Positions 43,096 through 54,311 of a DNA stretch of 64,000 bases are shown piece by piece. The stretch comes from Cervus elaphus (lineage: Eukaryota > Chordata > Mammalia > Artiodactyla > Cervidae). Position numbers and translations under genes: made by a program. Each line of letters opens with the position of its first letter. The first letter of the stretch is position 1. The DNA is taken from assembly GCF_910594005.1 (NCBI RefSeq), contig NC_057831.1:41126001-41190000 (forward strand). The letters run 5' to 3'. A model generated the notes under the pieces. It was given only the letters and a program-made list of their open reading frames with translations. It did no database searches and had not been told where the DNA came from.

Positions 43096-43531
43096 TGATG
43101 GGGGTAAACTTTTCTCATACTTGAGAAAAATCACTGAGTAACTATAACATAAACATAACTATAAAATATATTTGCTTATTATTTGATACATCTCTGTGAA
43201 ATCTTATAATTCCAAATCCAGCATTCCTCTCTTCTTCCACTCCATTCTCTTATGGAATATTTTTTCTTTTCTGATTTTTCCATCTATTTCATATTTTTCA
43301 CCTCCCTCTGTGGAAGAAAATTACATGTTACACCGACTTTTCATTAATGAAAATATCATAGTTTCTAGGGGGTGTTCATTTGATGTAGTTGTATATAAAT
43401 TTTGGACCAAGGAATCAGAGAGAAGCAAAATTTTCTGCCTACAAGAGGAGAAAAGAGCTGGATACTTGGGGATAGAATTGGTGAAAATCTACAAGTGAGG
43501 ATAGACTAAGAACAAAATTCCCTCAGGTACA
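43096..43531. other. Unassigned sequence
   Basis: A 100-codon frame (43196-43498) has no recognisable domain and sits in AT-rich sequence. I do not call it coding. Confidence 0.35.
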
Positions 43532-43744
43532 AGGTCTGATGCTGGGAAAGATTGAAGGCAGGAGGAGAAGATGATGACAGAAAATGAGGTACCTGGATGT
43601 CATCACTGACTCCATGGACATGAGTTTGAGAAAGCTCTGGGAGCTGGTGATGGACAGGGAAGCCTGGCGTACTGCAGCCCATGGTGTCACAAAGAGTCAG
43701 ACATGACTGAACGACTGAACTGAACTGACTGAACAGGGTCTGAA
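43532..43744 (+). mobile_element. BovB 3' end, about 197 bp
   Basis: gatgctgggaaagattgaag to the terminal actgaactgaactgactgaa. ggtctga at 43533-43539 and 43738-43744 may be the TSD, although part of it also belongs to the BovB body. Confidence 0.9.
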
Positions 43745-44179
43745 GAAGTCTTTGGAGAGAAGAACTTTTAGTAAAGTCTTCACAAGTTGTGTCCTGGGAA
43801 CTGTATGTTGTGTATTAAAAATTCTCCCTGCTCTTGAAAAATTTTTCAGTGGAGCCATCATTCTGCACTGCTATTTTTTGTGTTTGTGGGTCATTTTTGA
43901 GGACCTGATGAGTTTCACATCTGGGTCAGTGAGGCACAGTATAGCCCACAAGGACACAGTGGTCTGAGATCAGCAGAGCCAAAAGAACAAAAGTGAGTAG
44001 GAATCCACAGGTGTCATTCTGAGCTTAGGACTTACCAACCCCATGCACTGCTCAAAGGCTACGAGGCACCAGCTGACATCTGGGTTGCACACAGATTTAG
44101 TGAAAATATTAGCTATGGCCACATCTAACTCATGCTTCTTATATCTTGAACCCCCTCCCTCAATAAACACACAGCATTA
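43745..44179. other. Unassigned sequence
   Basis: Nothing recognised. Confidence 0.35.
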
Positions 44180-44790
44180 TATTGAAGGTCTAACCCCCAG
44201 GACTCGTGAATGTGACCCTATCTGGAAACTGAATCTTTGCTAGGATCAAGTTAAGATGAAGTCAATTCAGTTGTGTCTGACACTTTGTGACCGTGTGGAC
44301 CGTAGCCCACCAGGGTCCTCTGTCCCTGGGATTCTCCAGGCAAGCATACTGGCATCGGTTGCTATGCCTTCCTCCAGGCGATCTTCCCAAACCAAGGATC
44401 AAACATCGCATCTCTTGTCTCCTGCGTTGACAGGCAGCTTCTTTATCACTAGCGCCTCCTGGGAAGCCCACAAGACTTAACACACGTGCACTTGCAAATG
44501 TGACCTTGTTTGGAAATAGTCTTTGCTAGGATCAACTTAAGATGAGGTCTTTCAGATGGACACTAATCCAACAAAACTGATGCCCGTATAAAAAGAGAAC
44601 ATTTGAGCAGAGAGACAGACATGGAGAGGGAAAGTGATGTGGAAAACACAGGGAGAACACAAGTCCAGGAATCCCTGAGTCCACCAGAGACAGTAGGAGC
44701 AGATCCTCCCTTAGAGTCCTCAGAAGTGAATAAGCTCTTTAATACATTAATTTAAGTCACCCAGTGTGTGGTCTGTGGGAGATTCAGAAA
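44180..44790 (+). mobile_element. MLT1-like MaLR LTR, split by a Bov-tA, 5' part duplicated
   Basis: LTR order: aaggtctaacccccaggact, gaatgtgaccctatctggaa, then after the SINE ttagaatgagg-like, tggacactaatccaacaaaa, gcccgtataaaaagagaaca, atcctcccttagagtcctca, ttaatttaagtcacccagtg. The GAATGTGACC...AAGATGA block (about 80 bp) occurs both before (44184-44263) and after (44472-44549) the SINE. Confidence 0.68.
44264..44470 (-). mobile_element. Bov-tA SINE
   Basis: Antisense copy from ttcagttgtgtctgacactt to the reversed head cctcctgggaagccc. Its flanks are two copies of an 80-bp LTR segment instead of a normal TSD. Confidence 0.92.
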
Positions 44791-44968
44791 ACTATGAATC
44801 AATGTTTTGATACATATGAAAACAATACCTGAGGGAATATAGGGCCCACTGGGACTCAATTACAGCTAATAATCACTCAAATTGTCCCTTTTTGTATATA
44901 GTTGCTAAATTTCTTATTGAGTGATCTCATTGCAATATTCTTTGTACCCATATTTTTAAAAAATATCT

Positions 44969-45222
44969 AACTTTTATCATTGGGCTTTGTCGGTGGCTCA
45001 GATGGTAAAGAGGCTGCCTGCAATGCAAGAAACCCAAATTCCATCACAGTCTGGGTTGGGAAGATCTCTGGGAGAAGGGAATGGCAACCCACTCCAGTAT
45101 TCTTGCTTGGAGAATTCCATGGACAGAGGAGCCTGGAGGGCTACAGCCCACAGGTAGCAAAGAGTCAGACACAACTTTGTTGAGTGAGTAACACTTGCAC
45201 TATTCAGGTTCAACTTTTATCA
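44969..45222 (+). mobile_element. Bov-tA SINE with exact 11-bp TSD
   Basis: Sense copy (44980-45211) flanked by aacttttatca at 44969-44979 and 45212-45222. The tRNA half contains a small insertion (aaattccatcacagtctggg). Between the SINE body end and the TSD lies about 20 bp of extra tail. Confidence 0.95.
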
Positions 45223-45239
45223 GATGCTTACTGACCAAA

Positions 45240-45440
45240 GATACTTATATATATGTGGGTCAGTCATTTAAACCACACAACTGCATGAGCCAGGAATTAT
45301 TACTATTCCCATTTTACAGATGATAAAACTAAGAGATAAGAATATTAAGCAATTTGCCTAAGGTTGCAGAACTAGCAAGTAGAACAACTGGGGTTGTACC
45401 AGGGCAGACTGATTTCAGAGTGTGTAAACTCACACAGTAC
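45240..45440 (-). mobile_element. MIR SINE (antisense)
   Basis: gcatgagccaggaattatta, ttcccattttacagatgata, agcaatttgcctaaggttgc and ggttgtaccagggcagactg follow antisense MIR. Confidence 0.72.
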
Positions 45441-45984
45441 AGGATGCTCTTTCAGCAGGAGATGGATCAACTTCTCCATTGCATTTCTCTTAACTTTAAT
45501 TCTAATGGCCTTTCAACAGAAGATTATGGGATGTTAAGATTTCCTTTTTAAAATAAAACCACACTGGCTGCTAATGATCAAAATTTTCTTCCTTCGTCTT
45601 CTTTCCGTCTCTTTCATTTTATTCTCTTCCTTCCTTGCCTCCTTCCTTTCCCCCTTCCTCCTCAATATAAACAAAAAAAAAGATCATTTACACAATAAAA
45701 AATTTAGTCATATAGCAATACCATATTTTCATGTATTTATTTTAGATACCAAATAATCTTGGCCAGAAAAAAGTATTAGATGCTAAATTTATAATTATGA
45801 ACAGATTTCATACTTAAAGATATTACAGTTTAGTTACAGTATAATTTGCTAACTCTAAGGAAAGCTGGGAAGCACAATGGAACACCTAACAGAAGCTTGC
45901 CTGGATAAATGCTTCCTAGTCTTACTATTAGAGTAAGCATACAAATATACTCATGTCCTTTAAATCTTATCCTGTATCATCTGA
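45441..45984. other. Unassigned, with a pyrimidine tract
   Basis: Contains a pyrimidine-rich tract at 45588-45663. No gene or repeat otherwise. Confidence 0.38.
45588..45663. repeat. Polypyrimidine (TTCC-rich) tract
   Basis: About 76 bases, nearly all C/T on the + strand with irregular CTTCCTTCC units. Such tracts can be polymorphic. Confidence 0.8.
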
Positions 45985-46085
45985 TTTTAAGATAATAATA
46001 GTACACATAGTGTATTGAGTGTGAAGCTCTTCAATTAACCTTGAACAGTGTGTTTTATCTGTCTTATTTTACACAGTGAATACTG
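45985..46085 (-). mobile_element. MIR-like fragment, weak
   Basis: ttgagtgtgaagctcttcaa, ttaaccttgaacagtgtgtt and cttattttacacagtgaata faintly follow antisense MIR. Confidence 0.33.
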
Positions 46086-46829
46086 CTAGTTTTCCTATTC
46101 AATATTCATCCTTTATTTTTCCCAGTAGAAGTCTGACTGTGCTCAGGGATGACAGTGGTCCAGCCATAAACTTTAACTTCCCAGACTCTTTTACAACCAG
46201 AAACGGATTTATGTTATAGTTTTGACAAAAGATATCTGCTAGGAACTTCAGGTATGTTTATTCATTCCTTCATTCACATATTTTAATATAGGTGCCACCT
46301 TTCCCTTCTTCAATGTTTCTTCCCCTTGCTATCCATAACAGGAACATGAGGTTGAAATTGGAACAACCATGTTGAGACTATGAGTGAGAAATGTGGATGG
46401 TAAAAACCATATGCTAAGTGTGGTGGTGGTTAAAGATACAGCTTGATCAGGCCTTCAGCCTTTTATTGAGAGAGAAGGGGAAAAAGTCTCATGGGATTAA
46501 GCCACTGAAGTTATATTTCTGTTTCCTACAGTCTAATCCAATTATTCAACTGATAAATGATAGGAAATCAGCTCTAGCCCCAGAGAAAAGACCCACAGAT
46601 GGGAACATGTCAGGATCCTCTGATGAAATGGCTGGATTTTAAACTGAGCAGCTGAAAGCCAAAGCACTCACATAGTCTGCTCAGTCACACAGGTGATGCA
46701 ATCAGCATGTTATTATCTCACTCTGGAATATTCACAGCAGACCAGGATGGCAAGGCAGAGGCCAATCAAGTGATAAAAGGGATTCAGAAGAAACATTCAG
46801 TACAGAGGGGAAAATAAAAATAAATTTTA
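46086..46829. other. Unassigned sequence
   Basis: Nothing recognised with confidence. The last part may be the start of the HAL1 remnant. Confidence 0.33.
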
Positions 46830-48480
46830 AAAATATATTTGATAGCATCAGATAAAAATTTTTTAATGGTCACAAAAAGGGAACAGGCAGACATTGTAAA
46901 AGAGGTGATAATTAGAATAATCATGAACTCTGGGAAATTTTTAAAAAGGATTAGCATACATAAAAAGAAATATTAAAAAAGAGAGTGATACATTTGAGAG
47001 ATTCTTACATAGAGATATGGGGGAAAGGTGCTGGCAAATAAGAAAGAAACAATTTAAAAATTACAAGCTCAATTCAGAAGACCCAATATCTGACTAATAA
47101 AAGTTGCAAAAAGACAAAAAGAGAATCACTGGTGGATAAATACATTTCAAACCAATAGAATGAGAAGATTCTCCTGAACTGACTTCTTAGATTTTCAGAT
47201 TGCAAAGGCCTACAGAAGGCACAAAACAGCAAGAGGCAAGAAAGCCACACAGAGACACATGATTTGTAATTTCAAGACAATAGGGATAAAGATAAAATGC
47301 TAACAACATCCAGAAGGGAAAAAAAGAAACTATTTAGATTAAAGAATGACAGTGGGCTTTTAAACAGGATACTGGAAAAGTGAAAAAGTAAAACTCTTAA
47401 AATCCTGAGGGAAGTTTTCATTCAATCTACAATTCCAACAAAAACTATAGATCACATGGATAGCAAAGCTTATTAAAAAATTGAGGATGAAAAATCTCTA
47501 AAAAAGTACTTCCTTCTGACTTAGGAAGCAGCGATGGAAGGCACACTCCATTCACTGGAGGAAGTGAGTGAGTGCTCAGTCACTTCAGTCGTGTCCGACT
47601 TTTTGTGAATCTATGGGCTGTAGCCCGCCAGGCTTCTCTGTCCATGGGGACTCTCCAGGCAAGAATACTGGAGTGGGTTGCCATTCCCTTCTCCAGGGAA
47701 TCTTCCTGACCCAGGGATCGAACCCACATCTCTTATGTCTCCTGCATTGGCAGACAGGTTCTTTACCCCTAGTGCCACCTGTGAGGGAGTAGCAAATAAG
47801 GAGACACCATGGGATGCAACCCTAGAGAAAGAAAAGAGAATTCTAAGTGAGTCTCCAGAGGAGGCTTATGCAGCAGACCTAGAGAACAAGAGCTGTAAAC
47901 TGGAGCAAGAGGAGAGGATCAAGGAGGGATTTCCCAAGGGGAAAAAATGGATTTAGGGGATCTTTGAACATGTTGAACTGTACTGAGAAAAGAATTACAG
48001 TTTGAGACTGGGATTAGGAAACCACTCCTGCATAGGATGTTTAGTAAACTAAAAAGAAAGAAGACATTATTAACTCCAGGGAAAATGAGAAAGTCAAGCA
48101 ATTGCTTACTGCTATCTTGAAGAGCTTTGAACAGTATTACATGGCAAGCCCTTCAATATGGAGTGATGACTCCGAGAGAATGGAGGGGACTTGCGTGCAG
48201 AAAAAGGGATGTTACAAGAAATGGTCATCCTCATTTTCTAAAGAAGGAAGACTACAGGTAAATGTCTGAAATTGAAAAGTCAAGAAATGTAAGAACAAAT
48301 TTATTATAAAAGTGTTTAGTAGAAGAAACCATTCAAGGGTTCAAAGAGGTTGCATCCCAGGGAGAGGAATTCAGAAGTAGAGTGTCTCAAGTGGGTGATT
48401 TTTGGTTTTTCATTTTGTGTTTTTCTATTATGAGAGAGGGTCATAACTTTAAGGTACACTTTTATGATATTTTAGTTCAT
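46830..48480 (+). mobile_element. HAL1/L1 ORF1-type LINE remnant, split by a Bov-tA
   Basis: A-rich sense sequence resembling the L1/HAL1 ORF1 region: agcaagaggcaagaaagcca, tttcaagacaatagggataa, aaatgctaacaacatccaga, aaaatcctgagggaagtttt, then beyond the SINE gagtgatgactccgagagaa and gatgttacaagaaatggtca. No intact ORF1 remains. Confidence 0.5.
47565..47788 (-). mobile_element. Bov-tA SINE
   Basis: Antisense copy from gagtgctcagtcacttcagt to the reversed head (tagtgccacctgtgagg). Inserted in the HAL1-type remnant. TSD not clear. Confidence 0.94.
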
Positions 48481-48596
48481 TTACCACTTTGATGAAAGTG
48501 AATATGAAACTATTTGACTTTAAATTCACCTTTTGAAAACTGAAAACGATATAGTCTATTGTTTTACCATACAGAATTTTTAAAAAATGTGATACC

Positions 48597-48827
48597 TATT
48601 AACCACTAAGCTTCCCTGGTGGCTCAGATGGTAAAGAATCTGCCTGCATTGTAGGAGACCTGGGTTCGATTCCTGGATTGGGAGGATCCTCTGGAGAAGG
48701 GAATGGCTACCCACATGAGTATTCTAGCCTGGAGAATCTCATGAACAAAGGAATCTGTCAGGCTACAGTCCATGTGGTCACAGAGTCAGACATGAGTAAG
48801 CGATGAAGCAAACACATATTAATTACT
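48597..48827 (+). mobile_element. Bov-tA SINE with target-site duplication
   Basis: Sense copy (about 48608-48816) with a textbook head gcttccctggtggctcagat. tattaaccact (48597-48607) and tattaattact (48817-48827) differ at two of 11 bases and form the TSD. Confidence 0.95.
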
Positions 48828-48954
48828 ATTTCTAGTTTTTCACCACTATGGATATGTGCAGGATATATTTTCTACACCTTTACCAAGTTACTACCCTTCT
48901 AGTATTTTAAGGTAGGTCTTCATTATAATCTTGGTTCTGTGACTTGCATTTATC

Positions 48955-49055
48955 TACTCATTCAGTCAATTGCTCTTGAAATATTTATTCAGCCAGCACT
49001 AGTCTAAGCATCAGGGATACAACAGCGAACATAATAGACAAAGCTCTGCTGACGT
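48955..49055 (-). mobile_element. L2 3' end fragment (antisense)
   Basis: ttgaaatatttattcagcca, gcactagtctaagcatcagg and gatacaacagcgaacataat follow the antisense L2 3' end. Confidence 0.55.
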
Positions 49056-49059
49056 CAAG

Positions 49060-49165
49060 ATTTTGTTCTGAATGTGTCAGGATTGTGTGACCTTAGCCAA
49101 GTCACAAAATTTGTTCCCTGGGTTCCTCCTTGGAAAAATGAGCATAATATTACCTGCCCATTCTT
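49060..49165 (+). mobile_element. MIR fragment (sense)
   Basis: gattgtgtgaccttagccaa, gtcacaaaatttgttccctg and ttggaaaaatgagcataata follow sense MIR. Confidence 0.55.
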
Positions 49166-50163
49166 TCAAAAGTGAATTTTGAGGACATGTCCATATTAAA
49201 ATTTTTCTGTGCTAAAGAAATTATCTCCAAAAGTACCCTTTTAATATTCAAAGAGTTAATTTCACAATTATTTCTAGCACCAACAAACTGAACCCTTAGG
49301 GATAAGGCCATCAATAGCACAGAATGACTACTACATTTGTCTTTAGTGCAAACAGGCAGATTGCTGAATTCTGCATCTAGTCACTTGGTTTTGTCTAAAT
49401 ATTGCAGGTTTCTGACAGTGTTATTAGCAGAATATGCAGCCCATATCCATTCCACTCTTTTTCTCTGCCTATGTTAAAATCTAATGAAATTATTCAAAAT
49501 AAAAATGTTCCCAACTGCATATGATGCAAAAGTATGATTCTGCTGAACACAGCAACTGCATAATGTACCCCATTCCCTACCCATCAGCTTGAATATTGAG
49601 ACTACTTTGTAAATATGCAGAGACAAGCCTTTTTATATTTATTGGTCAGTCAAGAGCTTGGAAAGTGTGGAGGTACAGGCATATAGGAATATAGTATCAT
49701 TCATTTACTAAACAGTACCTTGAAAACAGAAACATACCAGGCATGTTGCAAAATATAAAACCAGCACCTGTGATTTCTACCACCTAGTTTATGCCACCAT
49801 CACTTCTCCCATCTTAGCAACTGAAAAATCCTCCAAACTGATTTTCCTTACTACTGCCTTGTCCCCTATCTCCATGAAAACATCATCTAGAATGATTCAA
49901 TATAAGCCATATCATACTATCTGCCCAAACCTTTATTATCTTCAAAAGGCCAAATTCCCTACAATAAACTACAAAATGTATGCACTGAACAAAAGAAGCA
50001 ATCAATCAGTCATCAGTTAGACTTGGGTCACATGTATGACTCAATTTTTGCCCTCACTGATTCCTTAGGTGTTAAAATTGGCATTAAAAGCAATCAGAAC
50101 TTTGTAACACAGTCTATTCCTGGGACTAGGACAAATGGCATGAATAAGGACTTTGGGGGAAGT
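49166..50163. other. Unassigned sequence
   Basis: Nothing recognised. 49780-49980 is faintly L2-like (ctccatgaaaacatcatcta, ttcaaaaggccaaattccct). Confidence 0.35.
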
Positions 50164-50586
50164 GAGGAGGATGTGTACGGATGTGAGAACTGGACTGTGA
50201 AGAAAGCTGAGCACCGAAAAATTGATGCTTTTGAACTGTGGTGTTGGAGAAGACTCTTGAGAGTCCCTTGGACTGCAAGGAGATCCAACCAGTCCATCCT
50301 AAAGGAGATCAGTCCTGGGTGTTCATTGGAAGGACAGATGCTGAAGCTGAAACTCCAATACTTTGGCCACCTCATGCGAAGAGTTGACTCATTGGAAAAG
50401 ACCCTGATGCTAGGAGGGATTGGGGGCAGGAGGAGAAGGGGGCGACAGAGGATGAGATGGCTGGATGGCATCACCGACTCGATGGACACGAGTTTGAGTA
50501 AACCCTGGGAGTTGGTGATGGACGGGGAGGCCTGGCATGCTGTGGTTCATGGGGTCGCAAAGAGTTGGACACGACTGAGTGACTGA
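50023..50586 (+). pseudogene. 187-codon frame: BovB tail fused by chance to flank
   Basis: The longest open frame in the window. About the first 50 residues come from the flanking non-repeat DNA, and the rest is the BovB ORF C-terminus (KKAEHRKIDAFELWCWRRLL, then a basic RRRRGRQRMRWLDG stretch). It starts upstream of the insertion and has no promoter or splice context, so it is a fortuitous read-through and not a gene. Confidence 0.85.
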
Positions 50587-50611
50587 ACTGAACTGAACCA
50601 AGGAGGAGGAT
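50164..50611 (+). mobile_element. BovB 3' end with exact 9-bp TSD
   Basis: Sense BovB C-terminal ORF end and 3' UTR (50173-50602), flanked by gaggaggat at 50164-50172 and 50603-50611. It is close to consensus, so fairly young. Confidence 0.95.
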
Positions 50612-51032
50612 TTTATCTTGGCCATAGTGGTTTGGATTCCTTGTACAGAGAACACTTAAACATGAATTAAAGACAAGGATGCCCTGGTAATTGTGTTGTT
50701 ATCTAGTTAAACACAAGACTGAAAATACATCCATAATTCTAAAGTCATACCTATCATCTCCTTGACTGTATAAGATCCAATTTACATTTTCTGGAATATC
50801 CTAAACTATCACTCTAATCACAAACCAGTTACTTATGCTGATGTAGTAGGAGTCCCCAGATGTAAACAGATATCAAGGAGACACACTTGGCACTGAATTA
50901 ACATACTGACGAGGTATCAAACTTTAAACAGTGACAGGCCCACCTCAAAAGTGGTAGACACACTTGAGCTCCAGTAAACTCTCACCTGACATCCAGTAAA
51001 CTGCAACTTGATTAAGTGGTGGTATCTTTGCA
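50612..51032. other. Unassigned sequence
   Basis: Nothing recognised. Confidence 0.35.
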
Positions 51033-51128
51033 CACATATGTGCTTTCCAGGTGGCACTAGCAGTAAGGAGCCTGCCTGCCAATGCAGGAGATGTCACAGA
51101 TGTGGGTTCAAGCCCATGCACATATGTG
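51033..51128 (+). mobile_element. tRNA-head-only Bov-tA insertion with TSD
   Basis: A 76-bp insertion (51043-51118) corresponding only to the tRNA-derived head of Bov-tA (ctttccaggtggcactagca to tgtgggttcaagcc). It ends just after the B-box-like gggttcaagcc. The exact 10-bp repeat cacatatgtg flanks it (51033-51042, 51119-51128). The BovB-like tail is absent. Confidence 0.82.
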
Positions 51129-53039
51129 GTGTAAATCCAACTGATACTGTCCATAGTCTTTAGACCCTGAATTCAATTGTGATTCAAAAAGGAGAGATCA
51201 AATTATACTTATCATCAGGAGTACATTGAATCTATTTTTATTATATTCTAATTACTTGAAAATTGGTAGTCTGTGTACATATGGCAACATCCCATTGATC
51301 TGAATATTGGATTAAGTGAAACACCCTGGCATTGCCAACTAACTGAGTTAATTACATCTGAGACAGAGATGTGGAGACAGCTATGGGTCCTTCATCACAG
51401 GCTGCAATCTTTCTGTAGATTCTTTGGCAAAGAAAGAAGAAAAACAAATATTATAAAAGAGTGGTTTTCAAGTCATGCCTGTCCCTCTCACCAGCAAACC
51501 TTCAGTTTATACCACTGCATATTATTTATTTAGCTTACTTCTAAATTAGACTGGTTGATTCCCAGGTAACATAATATGATCATCACAAAGACATGAAACA
51601 ATTAAAAATGTTTTAAATATCAGGGGAGTTCTCATAAATAAAAGATAGTCTCAGGATAGGTAGAGGTTAGAACTGTGTTTCCCAAATTTCAGTTATTCAC
51701 AGTCATCTTTAATATGTCTACCAATATCCATATTTCACTTACACTATTACTATTTTTCTTAAAGCAATTCACTTAAATATATTATTTTTAAAGGAAGTAT
51801 TACATCACTACCAGATTGCAACTACATATCAGTTGCCATAACGAGGCAACTATTACAAATATATATATGATGTAACAACATATTTTCAAGTTTTAGGTCT
51901 GAGCTCAGGACTTTCATCTCTTCAAAGAAGATACAAACAATTGTTGTTTTAAAGACTTGTACCAAAAGGAAACTGTCTCATTTCTATAATCAAAGGATTG
52001 AACAAGGATGAGGAAATGTATTAACACAATGTCCATACATCACCTAAAAGCATCTTGCATCATCATGATACTTTCCTTAAACTTTGGAAAGTATGATCTA
52101 GGGAATGATCTTCTGCAACTCACTGACGATATATTGGGATGGCACAGAGACAGGCACAAGTATATACACAACTGAAACAAAATTTTATGAAACAATAGTT
52201 ACCTTAACCACATCAGGGACTGTTTTCTACTTCACTGTAAATGCTGATAAGACCCCACAAAAATTATTTCTGTCAATAATGGCATATGGCCATTAGTGTA
52301 TAAGACACTTACTTTGAGGAATGGGATTGAGTGATGTTATTCTCATTTTAGTATCTGAAGTACTAAAATAATGCAATTTACCTTAACAGAAGTGTGAAGT
52401 ACGGGTTGGAGACTAATCAAAGAGCTACAATAATTTCAGAAATGTTTCTAGTATCATTTCTATAAAGTAGTTTTTAAATAATTCCTATCCTGTAGCCTTT
52501 AAGGCAGAACCTTGTATGCATCTGTTTTATATGCATTAACAAAAGCATGTTCACAGAAAATTACAAAGTACTAATGAGGCTAATTACTAAAAACAGAATC
52601 TGAGCTTAATTGTATGTGTGTGTGTGTGTGTGAAATGCCAGGTTAAATGAACTTTAGATGTTTTAAAATATATTTTAAAAATTGATGTTTTTGCTACAGA
52701 GCTTTTCGGAACCTTTAAAATGCTAATAAACACTTCCCAGAGGGGCATATGTTAGAGTGTTTTGCAACATGTTTTGAGCATGAAATATTTTCTGGGCTGG
52801 ATATATTGGAAGATACATTTTCTCTTGATGTGTGTTGGTAAGTTGTGTTGTTGCTTTCACTGCTTTTCATAGTCCTCCATGCCTCCGTGATGTTCTTTGC
52901 TTCTACTAAATGAGTACTCACTCCCTGGTGACCACAACACAAATTTTCATCTCTATTCCTTACTCATAGCATTTCCTTCACTGCTTGCTCATATCCAGCT
53001 GTTAAAATGCATTTATCCTCCAGACAGACTTGCACAAAA
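51129..53039. other. Unassigned AT-rich sequence
   Basis: No gene or repeat recognised in about 1.9 kb apart from a (TG)n tract at 52614-52632. Short frames (86 codons at 51273-51533, 75 at 52715-52942) have no visible domain. Confidence 0.38.
52614..52632. repeat. (TG)n short microsatellite
   Basis: Nine TG units with one TATG interruption at the left. Confidence 0.88.
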
Positions 53040-53490
53040 AGTAGACAAAAAGTAGAAACAATCTAAATGCTCATCAACAAGAGAATGGTTAAACAAAATG
53101 CACTACATACACACAATGGAATACTATCTAACAATAAAAAAGAATGAACTATTGATACATGCTATATCAATAAATCCCAAACATTAAACAAAAAGCCAGA
53201 TACAAAAAGCCACATAGTCTATGAACACATTTCTATGAAATTATCACCAAAGGAAAACCTATAAAGACAGAAGTAGATTAGTGGTTGCCTGGAGCTACAG
53301 ATGGAACAGAGATTAATGGTAAATGGGCAGGAGGGGTCCTGTTGGGATGATGGAAATGCTCTAAAACTGGATTGGTATAACAGTTGTACAACATGGTGAA
53401 TATACTAAATTTTGTTGATTTGTGTTTGTGAATTGGGTAAATTTTGCACAATATAAATTATCCCTCAATCAAATTATTAAAAATTTAGTT
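53040..53490 (+). mobile_element. L1M-type LINE 3' end (sense)
   Basis: aacaatctaaatgctcatca, acacacaatggaatactatc, agattagtggttgcctggag, tggtataacagttgtacaac and gcacaatataaattatccct follow an L1M 3' end through the 3' UTR. Confidence 0.72.
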
Positions 53491-53944
53491 GCTCAGCCAG
53501 CCACCCAGCCAATAATCCATTTGCTCACCCAACCTTCTTCCTTTAAGAGTCTTTCTCTTCTGCCTCAATCTGAATGTGGCCTGTCCTTGTTTTGAAAGAA
53601 AATATCATTTTGTTTTTATGTATGTTGGACTCGGCATTTGCCTTTGAACCTGTCCTTGTATTAATTTGAGTACTTGTCTAATATCCTTATTAGACTGAAA
53701 GTTCTTGCAGACACTAACCACTTTGGACTATGTAAAATACCTACTGTTGAATCTAAATACAAGAAGCAAATTTTACATAAGGAAGGTTAATCATAAAACA
53801 AACACATGTGGACATGCCCAGTAGCGGCTATTATTAAACTGGCTGCTTTGAAATCTGAAATGTACCTTTATTACTTAACTTTATATACTAGTTTAATATC
53901 CCAATACAACAGCTACTAATTCAAGGAATAATAATAATAGCAGC
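53491..53944. other. Unassigned sequence
   Basis: Nothing recognised. 53640-53720 is faintly L2-like. Confidence 0.33.
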
Positions 53945-54105
53945 AGCAAAGGCAGCAACATCAGGAGCAACTACCTTCAGTGAACAGTTACTTTGGGTTG
54001 GTGATGGTGCTGGGTGCTTATCATTCTGGCTATTATTCCAGAGAAAGAAATGAGGCATAATGAGGTTAAGGCACTTTCTTAGGTCTTGTGCCCTGGAAGC
54101 AGAGC
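53945..54105 (-). mobile_element. MIR fragment (antisense)
   Basis: ggtgatggtgctgggtgctt, atcattctggctattattcc and gaaagaaatgaggcataatg then aggttaaggcactttcttag follow antisense MIR. Confidence 0.55.
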
Positions 54106-54149
54106 CTGAGGCAGATATCCCCTATAAATGGCTTATTTATGGAGGGAGT

Positions 54150-54311
54150 GCCTTCAAGAGATTGGAAAAGGAAATGGCAACCCACTCCGGTATTCTTGCC
54201 TGGAGAATCCCAGGGACAGAGGAGCCTGGTGGGCTGCTGGCTATGGGGTCGCACAGAGTCGGACACGACTGAAGTGACTTAGCAGCAGCAGCAGCAGCAG
54301 CCTTCAAGAGA
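54150..54311 (+). mobile_element. Single-unit Bov-A SINE with (AGC)n tail and exact 12-bp TSD
   Basis: A 138-bp insertion (54162-54299) corresponding to the second half of Bov-A2: ggaaatggcaacccactccg, ggtcgcacagagtcggacac, gaagtgacttagcagcagca with about seven AGC units. gccttcaagaga at 54150-54161 and 54300-54311 is exact. Confidence 0.95.

Noticed and set aside
43196..43498. 100-codon frame with a hydrophobic start
   Set aside because: AT-rich DNA often gives Phe/Ile/Ser-rich frames. No signal-peptide cleavage context or domain was convincing.
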